From contig CAZEHJ010000098.1 in assembly GCA_964512485.1 (NCBI GenBank), positions 1-10,331 on the forward strand: a DNA stretch of 10,331 bases, read 5' to 3'. The translations under genes were made by a program, and so were the position numbers. Source of the stretch: CAZEHJ01 sp964512485 (GTDB lineage: Bacteria > Bacteroidota > Rhodothermia > Rhodothermales > UBA10348). Numbering within the stretch: the first letter of the stretch is position 1; each line of letters opens with the position of its first letter. Below, piece after piece: positions 6,586 to 10,331 of this stretch. The notes below the pieces were generated by a model. That model did no database searches, was not told the DNA's origin, and saw only the letters and a program-made list of their open reading frames with translations.

Positions 6586-7794
6586 TCAGTTGCCCGAGAT
6601 ACAATCATAAAAAGCTTCTCGGAGAGAGTTTTGCCTGGGATCATTCCAGGTAGTGAATCCCAGCTTATTGGTTAGATAGGCAAATCCAACTTCAGCATCG
6701 GGGTCCGCAAACCCGAGTGAACCTCCTATCCCGAAAGTTCCGAATGAGCGTGGGCTGCAACCAGACAGATAGCTATCGTCTGGCTTTTCAAGTCCCATCG
6801 AGTACCGCAAATTGGTCTTCAAGACTCGATCTTCCCATCCGTATCGTGGCTTGTCTGCCTTCGCGCAGAGCGCATCGAATACCTCGTTTGTGAGTCCCAG
6901 CTTTTTATCGCGTAGTGCGAATCCGCTGTAAATCGAAGCCACTCCGCGGGCCGTTCCCATTCCTCCGGCACCACCGTTTTCGATGGGCCAATAATCTGGA
7001 GAATCGAGATCCGCAGGATTCCAGAAAAACGGATTATTCAAGGCTCGAAACGTGAGCGTCCAGGGCAGAAATGCGAGCAACACCATTTTCCACGGCAACG
7101 TCTTCATGTGGAAGATGGATTTCCAGGATTCAAATCCTTTTATCCGTGCAATCCTGGTATGATCGAATTCGCTGGGAAGACCGATATAAAATGTGGCTCC
7201 CAGCGGAGCGGCCACCTCGTCACGAAAAAACGTACGAAGGCTTCGACGATAGGGGTCACTTCTTCTCAGCAGTTGGCTGTGAATCCAGCCGATGGAATAG
7301 GGGTGGTTGCCGCTGAAATCATTGACTTTCCACTCCGGCCTCTCGGCGGCCATGAGATCCGACACCAGGGAGAGGTCACCCAGATTCGACGCGTTCATCC
7401 GGTGGTTGACAGCGCACAACCCGGCCCGTTGGGATATCAGGTCTTTGATCAAGATGCTGGCTTTCCCGTTTTGCCCGAATTCAGGCCAGACAGAGGTTAC
7501 CGGGGCTTCATAATGCAGATATCCACGTGATACAGCCACAGCGGTGGCCAGCGCAGACATTCCCTTGGTGACCGAATAGGTGAGAACAACCGTATCTTCC
7601 TCCCACGGCTGGGATGTGCCCTCTTTCTTGTACCCACCCCACAGATCTACGACGAGGTCTCCTCTGTAATAGATTGAACACGCTGCACCCAACTCTCCTC
7701 GTTCAGTAAAATTCTTTCTGAACTGCTCTTCGACTCGTTCAAATCCCTCCTTGACCTCTCCTTTGATGGGGATAGAGCTGGTATGAGTGGACAT
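6586..7794 (-). CDS. EstA-family (class C beta-lactamase-like) serine hydrolase with atypical motifs
   Basis: This 402-residue protein belongs to the beta-lactamase/esterase fold (EstA/EstB and mycobacterial LipL/LipE-like hydrolases). The nucleophile motif S74-V-T-K77 (YSVTKGMSA) is intact and preceded by the usual DLWGGY. The second motif normally reads like YHALTxGW; here it is NHPYSIGW (residues 163-170), with Asn where the catalytic Tyr usually sits and a Tyr three residues later. The third motif, usually H-x-G before GGS-GFADP, reads TFGIGGSLGFADP (T353). The rest (RRSDPYRR, FFRDEVAAPLG, IGLPSE, FAYLTNK) fits the family well, so this is not decay by frameshift. No signal peptide. The frame also offers a GTG one codon earlier (7797); the ATG is preferred, with GAGAG six bases upstream. 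It is the first gene of the three-enzyme cluster, about 100 bases before the phosphoesterase. Confidence 0.9.
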   Translation of the reverse strand: MSTHTSSIPIKGEVKEGFERVEEQFRKNFTERGELGAACSIYYRGDLVVDLWGGYKKEGTSQPWEEDTVVLTYSVTKGMSALATAVAVSRGYLHYEAPVTSVWPEFGQNGKASILIKDLISQRAGLCAVNHRMNASNLGDLSLVSDLMAAERPEWKVNDFSGNHPYSIGWIHSQLLRRSDPYRRSLRTFFRDEVAAPLGATFYIGLPSEFDHTRIARIKGFESWKSIFHMKTLPWKMVLLAFLPWTLTFRALNNPFFWNPADLDSPDYWPIENGGAGGMGTARGVASIYSGFALRDKKLGLTNEVFDALCAKADKPRYGWEDRVLKTNLRYSMGLEKPDDSYLSGCSPRSFGTFGIGGSLGFADPDAEVGFAYLTNKLGFTTWNDPRQNSLREAFYDCISGN

Positions 7795-7868
7795 CACTTT
7801 CTCTCAGTAAGTTGCGTACCCTCATCCTCAGCTCAGATCAATCTCCGCAAAGCGTATTCACGCATGTA

Positions 7869-7901
7869 GGGCAACGGGTTGGAGTACCGGGTGGGTTGCC
7901 C
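7869..7901 (-). terminator. Weak hairpin downstream of the histidine kinase
   Basis: GGGCAAC (7869-7875) and GTTGCCC (7895-7901) form a 7-bp stem with a 19-base loop, starting 15 bases after the kinase stop. No T-run follows on the minus strand. It could slow or end transcription from the kinase pair, but read-through into the serine hydrolase is also possible. Confidence 0.3.
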
Positions 7902-7914
7902 GGGGAGTTCTCTT

Positions 7915-7920
7915 ATTATA
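7915..7920 (-). promoter_or_regulatory. TATAAT box overlapping the kinase's tandem stop codons
   Basis: The minus strand reads GTATAATAAG: a perfect -10 hexamer that also contains the first TAA of a TAATAA double stop. It would start a transcript about 115 bases before the serine hydrolase ATG. At 17-base spacing the -35 position reads CGTCGA, which is poor, so the match may simply come from the stop codons. Confidence 0.22.
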
Positions 7921-10012
7921 CAGTTTCCGAGGGCAAGTCGACGGTAAAAGTTGCACCGCCGTCGGGATTTTCCGAGACACGAATATCTCCTCCATGAGCC
8001 TTGGTCACAACATCGTAACTCAAGCTCAGACCCAGTCCGGTTGCTTCACCGGTTGGTTTGGTGGTGAAAAAGGGTTCAAAAATTCTGTCCCGAATGTCTT
8101 CAGGAATACCCGGACCGTTGTCCGAAACTGAAATACTGACGACCTGGGAATCTCTACGCGTCATCACTCTCACGCGCGGCTCTTCAACATCCTCTACGGC
8201 ATCGAACGCGTTGTTGAGGAGATTTACGATTACTCGACCCATGTCCTGAGGCATGATGCTCAACTGCCCGACTTGCTCATCGAAGTCGCGCTCGATACGC
8301 GCCTGCAACCGGTCTGTCTTGGCACTCGCTCCATGCCAGGCGAGGTTGATGTATTCTTCGACGAAATCATTGACCTCAACCGTCGAGGCCTCCGATTTGC
8401 TAGTGCCAGCATGCTCCATCATGGCCTGCACAATGGAGTCGGCGCGTTTGCCATGTTTGGCAATCTGAACGGTGTTCACGCTGATATCATCGAGAAGAGC
8501 CTGGATCTCCTCTTCGTCGCCCTCGGCAACGGCCTCCTTCAGTTCGTCCGTCAACTCATTGGCCAGATCCGCAAAGTTGTTGACGAAGTTGAGGGGGTTT
8601 TTGATTTCATGGGCGATGCCCGAGGTCAGCGAGCCGAGCGAGGCCATCTTCTCCTGCTGAATCAACTGTGCCTGTGTAGTCTTCAGATTTCCCAGGGCCG
8701 CACTCAGTTCCTCGGTTCGTTTGTCGACTGTTTCCTGAAGGTGGACTCTCGACTCCACATAGCGTTTTCCGAGGAGTACCGTCATGGCGATGGGTGTACT
8801 CAGAAAGTAGAGCCAGATGGAGGCGGAACGTGAGCTTACAAAAAAGACCTCTTCCAGAATTGTTGTCCTGAACACCTCAAAATCCACATTCATGTGAACC
8901 TGGAAGTACTGGGCCCCTACAAGATTTCCAACGAAACCGAACGCCAGTACAATGGCATCTCTCTGTTTTTTTCGGATGGCGTTGCCCGTTACCAGTATGG
9001 CATCCATGGCGCTCACAATCGCCAGTCCGAATACGACGCGTTGAACCGAAAGGCCCGGCGCTCCAAGGTCAAACAACGTTGGAATGGCAATCAGAATCCC
9101 AAATACAACCCAGTATCTGCGTCCCAGTTGGTCACGAAGAAGACTGTGCACTGAAGCAAGCCACAGCAGCTGCGCCACCAAAAGGGTGTACCTCCAGACG
9201 ATTGTCGTGACTTCACTGCTTACGTAAAAGGCGCCCGAAGCCGGAACGTACCCGATTCCAAAAAGGAATATGGGCGGGAGCATGAACAGGACTGAAAGGC
9301 CGAAATAGAGATGCGCGACCTCGTCGGACTTTCTCCGGTACATGAGCAAGTGAAGCAGCGAGAGCGCCAGCATCACCCCCATGGCGAAGGTGAACTCGTT
9401 CTCCTTTATCCATCGCCGCCCATACGTGCCGGCCATGGCTTCTGTACGGCCGACCACGACTGCGAATCCTGGTGACAGTCTCACTCGGCTGTCCAATGTG
9501 TGTCGCCATTGATCCGACCAAGTTGACGTATCGAATCGGACGGCAATCACTCCCTTCGCGCTGTCAGGAGCTGTGACGTAGGTGGGAACGCCGGTCGTGG
9601 TGATGGATGCTCCTCCATTGGGGTGAGTGCCCCGTCGGCCCGCTTCAAACATCAGCTTCCCGTTCCAGTACATCTCCGCGTTTCCGGCGTGGAAGATGGA
9701 CATCCCGAATCCGTTGCGAAAGAGTGTGGAGTCGAGTGTAACGTGCAGCCTGAACCATCCGAACGTATCGAACAGGGTCGTCGTCGAACTGTCGGCCCTG
9801 AGTTCGGGATAGACCAGTGGCCAATCTGAGTCATCGAGCAGAGGATCCTGACCGTTTTCCAGCTCGCCGTCAAAAAACCGCCAGGCAGCCTGGCTCAAAT
9901 CCAGATGCTCATCCTTCAACTGATCGTATGAGATATCGAACTGCCCGTCCTGAGCTCGGACAGATGATGCTCCGATCATCAGCGCTAATACTATGGGGGC
10001 TATCGTCTTCAT
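7916..10012 (-). CDS. 7TM-DISM-type receptor sensor histidine kinase
   Basis: This 698-residue membrane kinase has a signal peptide (cleavage likely after VRA, residue 20) and an extracytoplasmic, beta-rich sensor of about 185 residues with a galactose-binding-like segment (YWNGKLMFEAG, 115-125). Seven hydrophobic helices follow between about 207 and 414, then a coiled coil (420-457) leading into the dimerisation/phosphoacceptor domain. H468 in GIAHEIKNPLNF is the phosphorylated His. The ATPase domain has the N box (N600, N601 in NLLNNAFDAV), DNGPGIP, EPFFTTK and TGLGLSL, so it should be active. The sensor resembles carbohydrate- or small-ligand-binding 7TMR-DISM modules; the ligand is unknown. 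The start overlaps the upstream kinase stop by ATGA, with no Shine-Dalgarno in the CTTCCTTC before it, suggesting reinitiation. It ends in tandem TAATAA. No partner response regulator is in view. Confidence 0.93.
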   Translation of the reverse strand: MKTIAPIVLALMIGASSVRAQDGQFDISYDQLKDEHLDLSQAAWRFFDGELENGQDPLLDDSDWPLVYPELRADSSTTTLFDTFGWFRLHVTLDSTLFRNGFGMSIFHAGNAEMYWNGKLMFEAGRRGTHPNGGASITTTGVPTYVTAPDSAKGVIAVRFDTSTWSDQWRHTLDSRVRLSPGFAVVVGRTEAMAGTYGRRWIKENEFTFAMGVMLALSLLHLLMYRRKSDEVAHLYFGLSVLFMLPPIFLFGIGYVPASGAFYVSSEVTTIVWRYTLLVAQLLWLASVHSLLRDQLGRRYWVVFGILIAIPTLFDLGAPGLSVQRVVFGLAIVSAMDAILVTGNAIRKKQRDAIVLAFGFVGNLVGAQYFQVHMNVDFEVFRTTILEEVFFVSSRSASIWLYFLSTPIAMTVLLGKRYVESRVHLQETVDKRTEELSAALGNLKTTQAQLIQQEKMASLGSLTSGIAHEIKNPLNFVNNFADLANELTDELKEAVAEGDEEEIQALLDDISVNTVQIAKHGKRADSIVQAMMEHAGTSKSEASTVEVNDFVEEYINLAWHGASAKTDRLQARIERDFDEQVGQLSIMPQDMGRVIVNLLNNAFDAVEDVEEPRVRVMTRRDSQVVSISVSDNGPGIPEDIRDRIFEPFFTTKPTGEATGLGLSLSYDVVTKAHGGDIRVSENPDGGATFTVDLPSETV

Positions 10013-10331
10013 GAAGGAAGAACAATAGTGAATTCTGCGCCTCCCGTTTTGGATTCAGCGACAGACATCGTCCCTCCGTGCCCTTTCGCTACGATATCGT
10101 GGCTGAGACTTAGTCCAAGACCGGTGCCTTCGCCCGATCCCTTTGTTGTGAAAAACGGTTCAAAGATCTTCTCACGAATGCCTTGGGGGATGCCTGTTCC
10201 GTTGTCCGCGACCGTCATGCGAAGGCCATCCCCGTCGCGCGATACCCCGACCCTGACTTCCCCACCATCTACGCCCGAAACAGCATCGAATGCGTTGTTG
10301 AGCAGGTTCAGAATCACCCGACCCATCTCCA
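10009..10331 (-). CDS. C-terminal part of a second, paralogous sensor histidine kinase (truncated by the right edge)
   Basis: About 107 codons are visible, ending FTIVLPS then TGA. The fragment is a complete HATPase_c core: N box NLLNNAFDAV, G1 box DNGTGIP, F box FEPFFTTK and G2 box GEGTGLGLSL. It lines up block by block with the end of the downstream kinase (for example MGRVILNLLNNAFDAV against MGRVIVNLLNNAFDAV), so the two are close paralogues. The frame stays open to the window edge, so the in-frame ATG at 10326 is internal and the true start, sensor and phosphoacceptor His lie outside. Its stop overlaps the next kinase's start by four bases, placing both in one transcript. Confidence 0.9.
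   Translation of the reverse strand, partial: EMGRVILNLLNNAFDAVSGVDGGEVRVGVSRDGDGLRMTVADNGTGIPQGIREKIFEPFFTTKGSGEGTGLGLSLSHDIVAKGHGGTMSVAESKTGGAEFTIVLPS

Noticed and set aside
6485..6604. Upstream ATG at 6604 for the metallophosphoesterase
   Set aside because: It would add a Pro/His-rich 40-residue leader unlike a signal peptide and overlap the serine hydrolase end. The fold starts at the ATG at 6484, which has a usable ribosome site.
1..10331. CRISPR array, insertion sequence, prophage or tRNA genes
   Set aside because: No regularly spaced repeats, transposase or phage genes, terminal inverted repeats or cloverleaf sequences were recognised on reading both strands.

Overview
The window looks like chromosomal DNA from a free-living, Gram-negative-type bacterium. 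The best guess is the FCB group, possibly a Rhodothermota/Balneolota-like marine lineage. This rests only on the style of the 7TM-receptor histidine kinase and its tandem paralogue and on the general look of the proteins, so it is a weak assignment. No phage, insertion sequence, CRISPR, tRNA or rRNA is visible. Coding density is high and nearly everything right of position 970 is on the minus strand.

Layout from left to right. (1) At the left edge, 1-39 holds the first 13 codons of a minus-strand gene that begins like a signal peptide. (2) A short divergent intergenic region (40-199) leads into a two-gene toxin-antitoxin module on the plus strand: an AbrB/MazE-fold antitoxin (200-457) and a VapC-type PIN ribonuclease (454-852). 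The module has lower GC in spot counts than the right-hand genes. (3) A perfect 16-17 bp inverted repeat (920-955) separates the module from the convergent operon. (4) A minus-strand three-enzyme cluster runs 7794 -> 972: an EstA/class-C-beta-lactamase-like serine hydrolase, a metallophosphoesterase, and a 1278-residue fusion of a cholesterol-oxidase-like GMC flavoprotein with a C-terminal alpha/beta hydrolase. The last two genes overlap by ATGA and the fusion has a strong Shine-Dalgarno. (5) Upstream of it, also on minus, are two paralogous sensor histidine kinases overlapping by ATGA. The downstream one is a complete 7TM-DISM-type receptor kinase; the other runs off the right edge.

How the genes may work together (inference): the three-enzyme cluster combines an FAD alcohol/sterol oxidase, two different hydrolases (one fused, one separate) and a phosphoesterase. 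That set fits uptake-free, cytoplasmic or membrane-surface processing of a lipid- or sterol-like ester/phosphoester. No substrate can be read from the sequence. The most notable features are a cysteine at the nucleophile elbow of the fused hydrolase, a ferredoxin-like CX2CX2CX3C cluster inside the GMC domain, and departures from two of the three usual catalytic motifs in the serine hydrolase. The histidine kinases lie directly upstream on the same strand, but nothing in the window proves that they control the operon, and no response regulator is visible.
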